A DNA stretch of 64,000 nucleotides from JAEUOS01 sp964470865 (GTDB taxonomy: Bacteria > Pseudomonadota > Gammaproteobacteria > Burkholderiales > JAEUOS01). Below, piece after piece: positions 42,380 to 51,232 of the stretch. The position numbers were made by a program, and so were the translations under genes. The notes beneath the pieces are model-generated. The model did not search any database and was not told the DNA's origin. It saw only the letters and a program-made list of their open reading frames with translations. The stretch spans positions 1 to 64,000 of the forward strand of contig CAYYFR010000006.1 in assembly GCA_964470865.1 (NCBI GenBank). Direction: 5' to 3'. The number at the start of each line of letters is the position of its first letter. The stretch's first letter is position 1.

Positions 42380-42958
42380 ATGAAACTCGCATACTTGTTT
42401 GGAGTGGTGGCGCTGGTCTGCTGCAGCGCGGGCGCACACGCGGTCGAAGTCGGCGGAGTTGCGGTAGCCGATACGATCAAGCTTGGCGGCGCCGATCTGG
42501 TGCTCAATGGCGCCGGAATCCGTACCCGGGCGGTTTTCAAGGTGTATGTCGGCGCCCTCTACCTGACCGAGAAGAAATCGGCGGCTGCCGAGGCGATGGC
42601 GCAGCGCGGTCCCAAGCGCGTGGCCTTGCACATGCTGCGTGACCTGACGGCCGAGCAACTCGGTGGCGCCTTGAACGACGGCCTTGCAGCCAACCTGTCG
42701 GAGGCTGAGCGCACGCAGTTCAAGTCGCAGATTGACGAACTCAAGGCGACCATGGATGCGGTTGGCGCAGCCAGGGAGAAAAGCGTGGTCACGCTCGACT
42801 ACCTGCCGGACGCGGGAATTCGCATCGCCATCGACGGCGCGACGCGCGGCAAGTCGATTGCGGGCGAGGAGTTTTACCGCGCCTTGCTGAAAATCTGGCT
42901 AGGCGACAAGCCCGTGGATCGCGCCCTCAAGGCAGGCATGCTCGGTCAGCCTTCCTGA
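42380..42958 (+). CDS. Chalcone-isomerase-like exported protein
   Basis: A 192-residue protein with a signal peptide ending at AGAHA. The mature part begins VEVGGVAVADTIKLGGADLVLNGAGIRTRAVFKVYVGALYL, characteristic of bacterial chalcone-isomerase-like proteins, and ends EEFYRALLKIWLGDKPVDRALKAGMLG. These are probably periplasmic lipid- or small-molecule-binding proteins rather than flavonoid enzymes; the role is unknown. The ATG at 42380 gives a proper signal peptide. It precedes ogt by 26 bp. Confidence 0.85.
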   Translation: MKLAYLFGVVALVCCSAGAHAVEVGGVAVADTIKLGGADLVLNGAGIRTRAVFKVYVGALYLTEKKSAAAEAMAQRGPKRVALHMLRDLTAEQLGGALNDGLAANLSEAERTQFKSQIDELKATMDAVGAAREKSVVTLDYLPDAGIRIAIDGATRGKSIAGEEFYRALLKIWLGDKPVDRALKAGMLGQPS

Positions 42959-42984
42959 CCGAAGCGACATCGCGATCAAGGTTC

Positions 42985-43473
42985 ATGGCAACCGATCTGC
43001 GCTTTGATGCCGTAGTGCGCGCGCCATTTGGCGGTATTGGCGTACGCGTGGCCGACGCTGGCGTGACAGAGCTGGTTTATGTGCCGCCTTCGGTTAAGCC
43101 ACAGGCCGCCCAGGCCGGACTCGCGCGCATAACGGCCCTGCAGATTGAGGCTTATCTGGCCGACGCCGCATTTTGCTTTAATCTGCCGGTAGCGCCACGC
43201 GGCAGCGCATTCCAGCTAAGGGTGTGGGACGTGATCAAGGCTATTCCTGCCGGGTCGACCTTGACTTACGGTGAAGTCGCGCGCCGCATCCGCAGCGCGC
43301 CACGTGCCGTCGGTCAGGCCTGCGGCGCCAACTGGTTTCCATTGGTGGTGCCGTGTCATCGGGTACTCGCCGTCGGCGGCATCGGCGGCTTTGCCCGGCA
43401 TGACGGCGGTGGCTTTCATCTTGATGTCAAGCGCTGGCTGCTGCGCCATGAGCGAGTGCCCGGCTATGCTTGA
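42985..43473 (+). CDS. ogt: Methylated-DNA–protein-cysteine methyltransferase
   Basis: A 162-residue alkyltransferase with the methyl-acceptor Cys124 in VPCHRVL, the helix-turn-helix GSTLTYGEVARRI and the DNA-contact region GGIGGFARHDGG. It removes alkyl groups from O6-alkylguanine in a suicidal reaction. The Ada N-terminal regulatory domain is absent, so this is the constitutive Ogt form. Its 3' end overlaps the proposed xerD start. Confidence 0.9.
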   Translation: MATDLRFDAVVRAPFGGIGVRVADAGVTELVYVPPSVKPQAAQAGLARITALQIEAYLADAAFCFNLPVAPRGSAFQLRVWDVIKAIPAGSTLTYGEVARRIRSAPRAVGQACGANWFPLVVPCHRVLAVGGIGGFARHDGGGFHLDVKRWLLRHERVPGYA

Positions 43474-44368
43474 AGCGGATCGGGCGCTGATCGATGAATT
43501 TTGTGATGCTGCGTGGCTGGAGGACGGGCTTGCGCGGCTCACGCTCGACGCCTACCGGCGTGACTTGTCGCAACTGGCCGATTGGCTCTGCGCGCGCGAT
43601 CAAAGTCTGGTGCATGCCGGTGAAGCGGACCTCAGCGCATACATCGGTGCCCGCCATGCCGGTGGTGCCAAGCCGGCCAGCAGCAATCGCCGGCTGTCGG
43701 CCGCGAAGCGCTTTTATCGCTGGACGGTACGCCAGAATCGGCGCAGTACGGACCCGACCGCCAATCTCGATTCGGCCAGACAGGCCTTGCGTTTTCCCAA
43801 GACTCTCTCGGAGGCCGATGTCCTGCACCTGCTGGCCGCGCCCGACGTCGGCAGTCCACTCGGCTTGCGCGATCGCGCCATGCTTGAACTGCTGTACGCC
43901 AGTGGGCTGCGGGTTTCCGAACTGGTCGCCGTCAAGGTGCACGAAGCCAGCCTTTCTGATCAGGTGGTGCGGGTGGCGTCGGGCAAGGGGTTGAAAACCC
44001 GCCTGGTGCCGTTTGGTGAGGAGGCCTCTGACTGGATCGAGCGTTATCTGGCGGACTCGAGACCTGCTCTGCTGGCGGGGCGCGTGTCGGATGCGCTGTT
44101 TGTCACCGCGCGCGGCGCGGCGATGACGCGCCACAACTTCTGGCATTGCGTGAAGCGCTTTGCGTCGATTGCAGGTATTCCACCCGCGCTGTTGTCACCG
44201 CACACGCTGCGGCATGCATTTGCCACCCACCTGCTCAATCACGGTGCCGATTTGCGGGTGGTGCAGATGTTGCTAGGGCACGCCGATATCTCCACAACCC
44301 AGATCTACACCCATGTTGCACGTGCCCGCCTGAAGCAACTGCACGCGGTGCACCATCCGCGCGCCTGA
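43448..44368 (+). CDS. xerD: Tyrosine recombinase XerD
   Basis: With the ATG at 43448 the protein has 306 residues. The N-terminal SAM-like domain has LIDEFCDAAWLEDGLARLTLDAYRRDL. The catalytic domain has Arg in YASGLRVSELV, Lys in ASGKGLKTRLVP, HTLRHAFATHLLNHGADLRVVQMLLGH and Tyr in STTQIYTHV. Full length and the XerD-type N-terminus indicate the chromosome-dimer recombinase rather than an integrase. The start overlaps ogt by 26 bp; an ATG at 43466 would shorten this to 8 bp. Confidence 0.92.
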   Translation: MSECPAMLEADRALIDEFCDAAWLEDGLARLTLDAYRRDLSQLADWLCARDQSLVHAGEADLSAYIGARHAGGAKPASSNRRLSAAKRFYRWTVRQNRRSTDPTANLDSARQALRFPKTLSEADVLHLLAAPDVGSPLGLRDRAMLELLYASGLRVSELVAVKVHEASLSDQVVRVASGKGLKTRLVPFGEEASDWIERYLADSRPALLAGRVSDALFVTARGAAMTRHNFWHCVKRFASIAGIPPALLSPHTLRHAFATHLLNHGADLRVVQMLLGHADISTTQIYTHVARARLKQLHAVHHPRA

Positions 44369-44427
44369 GGTGCAGTGTGCCGTCAGCGACACGCGTTGAT
44401 GCCGATTTGAACCGACGTTTGCAAGCC

Positions 44428-44919
44428 ATGTCCAAGAAGCCGCATGTATCCGAGACGCCCGCCACCGCTTTCCTGAAACGCGAGGCAGTCACCTTCACCG
44501 AGCATCCCTACATCTATGAGGAGCACGGCGGCACCGAGGTCTCGGCGCGGGAACTGGGCGTTGACGAACATGCCGTGGTCAAGACCCTGGTCATGGAGGA
44601 CGAAAAGGCGCGCCCCTTGATCGTGCTGATGCATGGTGACCGCAAGGTATCGACCAAGAACCTGGCGCGCCAGATCGGTGTCAAGAGTGTCCTGCCGTGC
44701 GAGCCGGCGGTGGCCAGCCGCCATTCCGGCTACCTGGTTGGCGGCACTGCGCCGTTTGCCACGCGCAAGCCAATGCAGGTGTATGCGGAGAAGTCGATTC
44801 TCGCGTTGCCGAAGATTTACATCAACGGCGGGCGCCGCGGCTACCTGATCGGCATGGAGCCGGCGGAACTGGCGCGCGTGTTACCGCTGAAGCTCGTTGA
44901 GGCTGCGCTCGAAGATTGA
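44428..44919 (+). CDS. ybaK: Cys-tRNA(Pro) deacylase, YbaK/EbsC family
   Basis: A 163-residue protein with TPATAFLKREAVTFTEHPYIYEEHGG, VVKTLVMEDEKARPLIVLMHGDRKVSTKNLA, and GGTAPFATRKPMQVYAEKSI. These are signatures of YbaK, which hydrolyses mis-charged Cys-tRNA(Pro). The ATG at 44428 gives the usual length. It follows xerD by about 60 bp. Confidence 0.9.
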   Translation: MSKKPHVSETPATAFLKREAVTFTEHPYIYEEHGGTEVSARELGVDEHAVVKTLVMEDEKARPLIVLMHGDRKVSTKNLARQIGVKSVLPCEPAVASRHSGYLVGGTAPFATRKPMQVYAEKSILALPKIYINGGRRGYLIGMEPAELARVLPLKLVEAALED

Positions 44920-44932
44920 GTCGCGCGACGTT

Positions 44933-46456
44933 TCAGGGCGGGGGCGGCGAAGCTTCCAGGCGCCGCCGCTCGCGACCCTCGGTATCAACGCTTTCCAGAA
45001 TCACCCGGAAGCCCCACAGCCGCGCCACGTGCCGCAGTACCTCGTCGGCCTCGTCATTGAGCGCGCGTCCGGCTTGCTGCACATGGCGCAGCGTCAGCGA
45101 GCGGTCGCCGCGGGTATCCACCGACCAAACCTGGACATTCGGTTCGCGATGATTGATGTCGTACTGGCGCGCCAGCGCCTCGCGCAAATGGCGATAGCCG
45201 GCATCATCATGAATCGCGGCAACCTCCAATTCCGCTTCCGACTCCTCGTCACGCACCGCGAACAGCCGGAAGCGCCGCATCAACTCGGGTGAAAGGTACT
45301 GACCGACAAAGCTCTCGTCCTTGAAGTTGCGCATCGCATAGTCGAGGGTCTTGACCCAGTCGGAACCGGCGATGTCGGGGAACCAGCGGCGGTCCTCGTC
45401 GGTGGGCGCTTCGCAAATGCGCTTCAAGTCGCTGAACATCGCAAAGCCCAGCGCATAGGGATTAATGCGTCCGCCCGGCGGCTGGGCCACCACGTTGGTG
45501 TGTGACTGCAGGAATTCGAGCATGAAGCCGTCGGTCAGCAGGCCTTCTTCATACATGCTGTTCAACAGTGTGTAGTGCCAGAACGTTGCCCAGCCCTCGT
45601 TCATCACCTGAGTCTGGCGTTGCGGATAGAAATACTGGGCCGCCTTGCGCACAATGCGCACGATCTCGCGCTGCCAGGGTTCCAGCAGTGGCGCGTGCTT
45701 TTCAATGAAATACAGGAGGTTTTCCTGCGGCTCCTCGGGAAAGCGTCGCCGCGCTTCTTCGACCTTGCGGTCGGCAGCGCGTGGCAGAGTGCGCCACAAG
45801 TCGTTTACCTGTTGTTGCAGGTAGACCTCGCGCTCGGCACGGCGCATCTGTTCCTGGGCGAGCGAAAGCTTTTGCGGTCGCCGGTAACGGTCGACACCGT
45901 GGTCCATCAGCGCATGACACGAGTCGAGCGTCTGCTCGACCGCTTCCAGACCGTGGCGTTCCTCGCATTCGGCGATGTAGGTGCGTGCATACACCAGATA
46001 GTCGACAATCGAAGATGCATCGGTCCACATGCGAAACAGGTAGTTGCCCTTGAAGAAGGAGTTATGCCCGTAGGCCGCATGGGCGATCACCAGTGCCTGC
46101 ATTGGCAGGGTGTTTTCTTCCATCAGGTAGGCAATGCACGGATCGGAATTGATCACGATCTCGTAGGCCAGGCCCATCTGGCCGCGGCGGTAACTGCGCT
46201 CGGTGGCGATGAATTGCTTGCCGAACGACCAGTGGCGGTAGTTGACCGGCATGCCCACCGAGGCGTACGCGTCCATCATCTGCTCGGCGGTGATGACCTC
46301 GAGCTGGTTGGCGTAAGTGTCGAGCCCGAAGCGCCTGGCGGTGCGTGCTATCGCGTCGTGGTAGAGCTCGATGAGTTCGAACGACCACTCGGATGGGCAC
46401 GGCAGTGGTGCATCCGCGCGCCCAGGGGGCGACTCGCCTGGTGAACGCGAACTCAA
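44933..46456 (-). CDS. SpoVR family protein (YcgB)
   Basis: A 507-residue protein by the TTG at 46456, which overlaps the yeaH stop (TTGA) and follows AAGGAGAT by six bases; no ATG is available nearby and the length matches YcgB (about 510). Family motifs: WSFGKQFIATERSYRRGQMGLAYEIVINSDPCIAYLMEEN, and MNEGWATFWHYTLLN in the middle. The family is named after a Bacillus spore-cortex protein; in proteobacteria it accompanies PrkA and YeaH in stationary-phase or nitrogen-stress responses. The biochemical role is unknown. Confidence 0.92.
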   Translation of the reverse strand: MSSRSPGESPPGRADAPLPCPSEWSFELIELYHDAIARTARRFGLDTYANQLEVITAEQMMDAYASVGMPVNYRHWSFGKQFIATERSYRRGQMGLAYEIVINSDPCIAYLMEENTLPMQALVIAHAAYGHNSFFKGNYLFRMWTDASSIVDYLVYARTYIAECEERHGLEAVEQTLDSCHALMDHGVDRYRRPQKLSLAQEQMRRAEREVYLQQQVNDLWRTLPRAADRKVEEARRRFPEEPQENLLYFIEKHAPLLEPWQREIVRIVRKAAQYFYPQRQTQVMNEGWATFWHYTLLNSMYEEGLLTDGFMLEFLQSHTNVVAQPPGGRINPYALGFAMFSDLKRICEAPTDEDRRWFPDIAGSDWVKTLDYAMRNFKDESFVGQYLSPELMRRFRLFAVRDEESEAELEVAAIHDDAGYRHLREALARQYDINHREPNVQVWSVDTRGDRSLTLRHVQQAGRALNDEADEVLRHVARLWGFRVILESVDTEGRERRRLEASPPPP

Positions 46457-47718
46457 GACTGTATCTCCTTCTTGAACAACTCGCGAAACACGGGATAAAT
46501 GTCGGCGGCTCCGGCGATCAAGCGCATGGCGAAATGCGGAACGTCGGCGGCGATCCGCGTGTACTCCTCCCACAGGCTTTGTTCGCCCTGGGCTACCTGG
46601 ACGTAGGCGAAGTAGCGCAACAGCGGCAGGATGCTGGTGGTCAGCAACTCGCGGCACTTGGTCGAATCCTGGCCCCAGTTGTCGCCATCGGAGGCCTGCG
46701 CCGCGTAGATATTCCATTCGGCGGCGGCGTAGCGGGCGCGAATGATGTCATTCATCAACGTGAGCGCGCTCGAAACCACGGTGCCGCCGGATTCGGTGGC
46801 GTGGAAGAAATCGTGTTCATCCACCTCGTCGGCCTGCGTATGGTGGCGTATGAAAACCACCTCGGTCTTGTCGTAGTGGCGGGTCAGGAACAGGTAGAGA
46901 AGGATGAAGAAACGCTTGGCGATATCCTTGCGTGCTTCGTCCATCGAGCCTGAAACGTCCATCACGCAGAACATGACAGCCTTGCTCACAGGCTGCGGCA
47001 CCTTGATCCGGTTGCGGTAGCGCAAGTCGATCGGATCGAGGTAGGGAATGCGTGCAAGGCGGCGCGTGAGTCGCTCGATCTCCGCCTCCAGGGCGGCGAT
47101 CTCGTTGGGCAGCGTTTGCGGATTGCGCCGTGCCAAAGCCAGTCGCGCGCGCAACTCCTTGAGTTCGCGCCGATGCTCGCCACCCAGCGCGATGCGCCGG
47201 CCCAGTGCACCCCGCATCGAGCGCACCACACTGATGTTGTTGGGCGAGCCGTCGCCGGTGAAGCCGGCGCGCCGATACTTGAATTCGGGAGTCTCCGCCA
47301 GGCGGGTCTTGACCATGTTCGGCAGCGCCAGGTCCTCGAAAAAATACTGCATGAACTCCTCGCGCGTCAGACTGAAGGTAAAGTCGTCCTCGCCTTCGCC
47401 GTCGCGGCTGGCCTTGCCGCCGCCCGATCCACCGCCGTTTTTGGGGCGTTCGATGCGGTCGCCGCGGGCGTAATCCTTGTTGCCGGGAATCACGTATTCG
47501 CGGTTGCCGCCAGGGCCGTGGCGGAAGCTCGGTTCGGACACGTCCTTGCGCGGTACGGTGACCGTTTCACCCTTGTCGATGTCGCGAATGCTGCGCCCGC
47601 TCACGGCGCGACGCACCGCGTCGCGAATCTGCTCGCGGTAGCGCTTGAGGAAGCGCTCGCGGTTGCCGATGGACTTGTTCTTGCCCGCCAGCCGCCGGTC
47701 GATGATCTGCTGCAGCAT
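46453..47718 (-). CDS. yeaH: YeaH/YhbH family (DUF444) VWA-like protein
   Basis: A 421-residue protein started at the ATG of MLQQIIDRRLAGKNKS after GGAGAAACTC. It has a basic N-terminus (RERFLKRYREQIRDAVRRAV), a Gly/Asp-rich linker, and a VWA-type metal site MDVSGSMDEARKD at about 250. It forms a conserved operon with prkA upstream and spoVR downstream; the stop overlaps the spoVR start. Probably a partner or target of PrkA, as in E. coli YeaG–YeaH. Confidence 0.93.
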   Translation of the reverse strand: MLQQIIDRRLAGKNKSIGNRERFLKRYREQIRDAVRRAVSGRSIRDIDKGETVTVPRKDVSEPSFRHGPGGNREYVIPGNKDYARGDRIERPKNGGGSGGGKASRDGEGEDDFTFSLTREEFMQYFFEDLALPNMVKTRLAETPEFKYRRAGFTGDGSPNNISVVRSMRGALGRRIALGGEHRRELKELRARLALARRNPQTLPNEIAALEAEIERLTRRLARIPYLDPIDLRYRNRIKVPQPVSKAVMFCVMDVSGSMDEARKDIAKRFFILLYLFLTRHYDKTEVVFIRHHTQADEVDEHDFFHATESGGTVVSSALTLMNDIIRARYAAAEWNIYAAQASDGDNWGQDSTKCRELLTTSILPLLRYFAYVQVAQGEQSLWEEYTRIAADVPHFAMRLIAGAADIYPVFRELFKKEIQS

Positions 47719-47774
47719 GAGTTTCTCCGGGTTGTCGGCGCGAGCGGCGCAGCGCCGCTCGCGCCGCATCGATC

Positions 47775-49697
47775 CTACGAACTCTTCCTGACGCGCAAGT
47801 ACCACTCACACAACAGGCGCACCTGCTTCGGTGTATAGCCTTTGGTGACCATCCGGTTGACGAAATCCTCGTGTTTCTTTTGCTCGTCGGCGCTCGCCTT
47901 GGCATTGAACGAGATCACCGGCAGCAGTTCCTCGGTGTTGGAGAACATCTTCTTCTCGATCACCGTACGTAGCTTCTCGTAGCTGGTCCAGGCCGGGTTC
48001 TTGCCGCCGTTGTTGGCACGCGCCCGCAGCACGAAGTTGACGATCTCGTTGCGAAAATCCTTGGGGTTGCTGATGCCGGCAGGCTTCTCGATCTTCTCCA
48101 ACTCGGCGTTCAGCGCGACCCTGTCGAAGCTCTCTCCGGTGTCGGTGTCGCGGTATTCCTGGTCCTGGATCCAGTAGTCGGCGTAAGTGACATAGCGGTC
48201 GAAAATGTTCTGGCCGTACTCCGAGTAAGACTCCAGGTAGGCGGTCTGGATCTCCTTGCCGATAAATTCGGCGTAGCGCGCCGCCAACTGCTCCTTGACA
48301 TAGGAAAGGTACTTCTGCTCCAGCTCTCCGGGAAACTGTTCGCGTTCGATCTGCTGTTCCAGCACGTACATCAGGTGCACCGGATTGGCGGCGACCTCGG
48401 CGGAATCGAAATTGAACACCTTGGACAGAATCTTGAACGAGAAACGGGTCGATACGCCACTCATGCCTTCGTCGACACCGGCGTAGTCGCGATACTCCTG
48501 GTAGCTCTTTGCCTTTGGGTCGGTGTCCTTGAGGTTTTCGCCGTCGTAGATCTGCATCTTGGACAGCAGGCTTGAATTCTCGGGTTCGGCCAGACGCGTG
48601 AGCACCGCGAACTGCGCCATCATCTTCAAGGTGCCGGGCGCGCAGGTGGCCTTGGCCAGGGAGGAATTGCGGATCAGCTTCTCGTAGATGCGCACTTCCT
48701 CGGAGACGCGCAGGCAGTAAGGCACCTTGACGATGTAGATGCGGTCGAGAAAGGCCTCGTTGTTCTTGTTGTTGCGAAACGCCTTCCACTCGCTTTCATT
48801 GGAGTGCGCCAGCACAATGCCGTCGAACGGAATCGCGCCAAAACCCTCGGTGCCCTTGAAGTTGCCCTCCTGGGTGGCCGTCAGGAGCGGATGCAGCACC
48901 TTGATTGGCGCCTTGAACATCTCGACGAATTCGAGCAGGCCCTGGTTGGCCAGGCACAGGCCGCCTGAATAGCTGTAGGCATCCGGATCATCCTGCGCAT
49001 AGGTTTCGAGCTTGCGAATGTCGACTTTGCCCACCAGGGAAGAAATATCCTGATTGTTCTCGTCGCCCGGTTCGGTCTTGGCGATTGCGATCTGCTTCAA
49101 GATCGACGGATAGCGCCGGACCACGCGAAAGCGCCGGATATCGCCACCGAATTCCTCAAGTCGCTTGACCGCCCAGGGTGACAGGATGCGGGTCAGGTGG
49201 CGCCGTGGGATCCCGTATTGATCTTCCAGTATGCGACCGTCCTCGTCCGGGTCGAACAGGCCGAGCGGCGACTCATTGACCGGCGAACCCTTGATCGAAT
49301 AAAAAGGCACCCGCTCCATGAGTTGCTTGAGGCGCTCGGCGATGGATGACTTGCCGCCACCGACCGGGCCCAGCAGATAGAGAATCTGTTTCTTTTCCTC
49401 CAGCCCCTGGGCGGCATGGCGGAAGTACGACACCACCTGCTCGATGACTTCCTCGGCACCATGGAACTCGCGAAAAGCTGGATAAATCTTGATGATCTTG
49501 TTGGCGAAAATGCGTGACAGTGCCGGGTTATTGCGCGTGTCGACGGATTCCGGCTCGCCAATGGCCGACAGCATGCGCTCGGGCGCGGTGGCATAGGCCA
49601 TCGGATCGCGTTTGCAGATGTCCAGGTAGTCTTCGAGGGAAAATTCCTCTTCGCGCGTGCGCTCGAAGCGGGCGGCGAAATTGCTGATGACGTCCAT
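47775..49697 (-). CDS. prkA: Serine protein kinase PrkA (YeaG)
   Basis: A 640-residue protein. The N-terminal AAA part has Walker A GPVGGGKSSIAERL at about 110-123 and the PrkA-specific IKGSPVNESPLGLFDP. The C-terminal region carries the PrkA kinase-like domain (FRNEIVNFVLRARANNGGKNPAWTSYEKLR). Known members are AAA proteins with kinase or protease activity tied to starvation and stress. It heads the prkA–yeaH–spoVR operon; the stop is 56 bp before yeaH. Confidence 0.95.
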   Translation of the reverse strand: MDVISNFAARFERTREEEFSLEDYLDICKRDPMAYATAPERMLSAIGEPESVDTRNNPALSRIFANKIIKIYPAFREFHGAEEVIEQVVSYFRHAAQGLEEKKQILYLLGPVGGGKSSIAERLKQLMERVPFYSIKGSPVNESPLGLFDPDEDGRILEDQYGIPRRHLTRILSPWAVKRLEEFGGDIRRFRVVRRYPSILKQIAIAKTEPGDENNQDISSLVGKVDIRKLETYAQDDPDAYSYSGGLCLANQGLLEFVEMFKAPIKVLHPLLTATQEGNFKGTEGFGAIPFDGIVLAHSNESEWKAFRNNKNNEAFLDRIYIVKVPYCLRVSEEVRIYEKLIRNSSLAKATCAPGTLKMMAQFAVLTRLAEPENSSLLSKMQIYDGENLKDTDPKAKSYQEYRDYAGVDEGMSGVSTRFSFKILSKVFNFDSAEVAANPVHLMYVLEQQIEREQFPGELEQKYLSYVKEQLAARYAEFIGKEIQTAYLESYSEYGQNIFDRYVTYADYWIQDQEYRDTDTGESFDRVALNAELEKIEKPAGISNPKDFRNEIVNFVLRARANNGGKNPAWTSYEKLRTVIEKKMFSNTEELLPVISFNAKASADEQKKHEDFVNRMVTKGYTPKQVRLLCEWYLRVRKSS

Positions 49698-50191
49698 GCG
49701 GCCTCCTCAAATGATGATCAATAGCGGGGCGGGCAAAAGAGCGCGGCTCAAGGCCGGGTTACAAATTCAGCTTTACACAAATATCCTGCTCCGCGTCCAA
49801 CAAAGACAATGCAAGAAGTGCCCCTATTCCTGCGGTCTGACACAAATGCAAAAGCTGCTAGCTTGCCACCGCTCTCCGCGGACCGGACTTGTTAACGGTG
49901 TCCCTATTCAACGTTTGTCAGACCGAATCGGATGACGAAAGTTCGGCCGGATATATTGCGATTTTCGGGTGCCAGGATCCTCCAGTGGCCTCTGGAAATG
50001 CATCCTTCGCGCCAAAACAAGCAGAACAAAAATTACCATATGATGATCAATTCTACGTTGATGATCAACATGTTGTGGTTGTAGAGGTCATTGGCCGACA
50101 AAGCGCGAATCAAATGACCGGTCGACGCGACTCTGGGAAAACCCGCAGTCCCAACGGTTGCGCGGCGTCCACTGCCCTGGGGTACAACCAG
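49698..50191. other. AT-richer intergenic region with short repeats, no supported gene
   Basis: No reading frame here looks coding. It contains three copies of TGATGATCAA (49712-49721, 50041-50050 and 50059-50068) and an inverted pair GGTCTGACACAAA (near 49834) and TTTGTCAGACC (near 49913) flanking about 70 bp. It separates the prkA operon promoter from the 3' end of folB. The repeats could be binding sites for a regulator of prkA or traces of a lost element. Confidence 0.4.
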
Positions 50192-50548
50192 CTATGCGTT
50201 TGCGCGGCGCTCGACCATCACGCCGACCTCGCGAGCTGCCGAAAGGATTCCGATCTTGGCGACCGCGAGCTTGACATATGGCGTCTTGAACTCCGCCACA
50301 ATGCCACGCGCCAGATGGTCGGCCATGCGTTCCAGAAGCTTGAAATGGTGCCGATCGCATTCCTGTTTGATGTAGTCGGCAACGGCGGCATAGTTCACGG
50401 TGTCGGCCAGTTTGTCGCTTTGAAAGACAGCATCGCCCGGAATCGCCAGCTCGATATTGAATTCAAGCCTTTGCCTGGCCTCGCGTTCACGCGCATAGTG
50501 ACCAACAATGGTGGTCACGGTCAGGTTGCGAATGAAGATCAGGTCCAT
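50192..50548 (-). CDS. folB: Dihydroneopterin aldolase
   Basis: A 118-residue protein from the ATG of MDLIFIRNLTV, the family's standard opening; an upstream ATG adds ten residues. VGHYAREREARQRLEFNIEL, VNYAAVADYIKQECDRHHFKLLERMA and KLAVAKIGIL follow the family; the Lys in the last motif is the catalytic one. It converts 7,8-dihydroneopterin to 6-hydroxymethyl-dihydropterin in folate synthesis. Divergent from plsY, the usual betaproteobacterial arrangement. Confidence 0.92.
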   Translation of the reverse strand: MDLIFIRNLTVTTIVGHYAREREARQRLEFNIELAIPGDAVFQSDKLADTVNYAAVADYIKQECDRHHFKLLERMADHLARGIVAEFKTPYVKLAVAKIGILSAAREVGVMVERRANA

Positions 50549-50592
50549 ATTGTTAAAATTCGTTTCGGTTTGGGTCATTCTAGAAGAAAGCC

Positions 50593-51201
50593 ATGATGAG
50601 TCTCTTGTTCGGGGTCATTGCTTATCTCATCGGGTCGATTTCGTTCGCAGTGATCGTGAGCAAGGCGCTCGGTCTGGCCGATCCACGCACTTATGGCTCG
50701 GGCAATCCCGGCGCCACCAACGTGCTGCGATCTGGCAGCAAGGTGGCGGCCGTGCTGACACTCGCAGGTGATGCCTTCAAAGGCTGGATCGCGGTCTGTT
50801 TGGCGCAGAACTACACACAAAGCTTCGGCGTGGATGAGGCCGGTGTCGCCCTGGCTGCACTGGCGGTTTTTCTCGGGCACTTGTACCCGGTGTTTTTCCG
50901 TTTTCAAGGCGGCAAGGGTGTGGCGACCGCACTTGGGGTATTGATCGCAATTGACCTTCGCCTGGGCCTGGCCACGTTGGCGACCTGGCTCGTCATTGCC
51001 ATTTTTTTTCGCTTTTCTTCGCTTGCGGCGATCGTTTCGGCAGCGTTTGCGGTGTTTTTCCATGCGGCTTACTGGCCTCTTGGCTTGACCACGCTTGCGA
51101 TTGGGGCGATGTCGGCTTTTTTGGTTTGGCGCCACCGCGCAAACATCGGGAAATTGCTGGCCGGTACCGAGGCACGCCTTTGGGCGAAGGCCAGATCATG
51201 A
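50593..51201 (+). CDS. plsY: Acyl-phosphate:glycerol-3-phosphate acyltransferase PlsY
   Basis: A 202-residue integral membrane protein with several hydrophobic helices. The PlsY motifs are all readable: AYLIGSISFAVIVSK, YGSGNPGATNVLR (about 34-46), FRFQGGKGVATALG (about 101-114) and a C-terminal RHRANIGKLLAG. It acylates glycerol-3-phosphate as the first step of phospholipid synthesis. Confidence 0.95.
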   Translation: MMSLLFGVIAYLIGSISFAVIVSKALGLADPRTYGSGNPGATNVLRSGSKVAAVLTLAGDAFKGWIAVCLAQNYTQSFGVDEAGVALAALAVFLGHLYPVFFRFQGGKGVATALGVLIAIDLRLGLATLATWLVIAIFFRFSSLAAIVSAAFAVFFHAAYWPLGLTTLAIGAMSAFLVWRHRANIGKLLAGTEARLWAKARS

Positions 51202-51232
51202 AGGTCCGCCCCGCTGTGGTCTGGCGAAGCCG

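Noticed and set aside
49889..50596. 235-residue plus-strand frame across the prkA–folB gap
   Set aside because: Its second half is antisense to folB and the first half resembles no protein; no ribosome-binding site.
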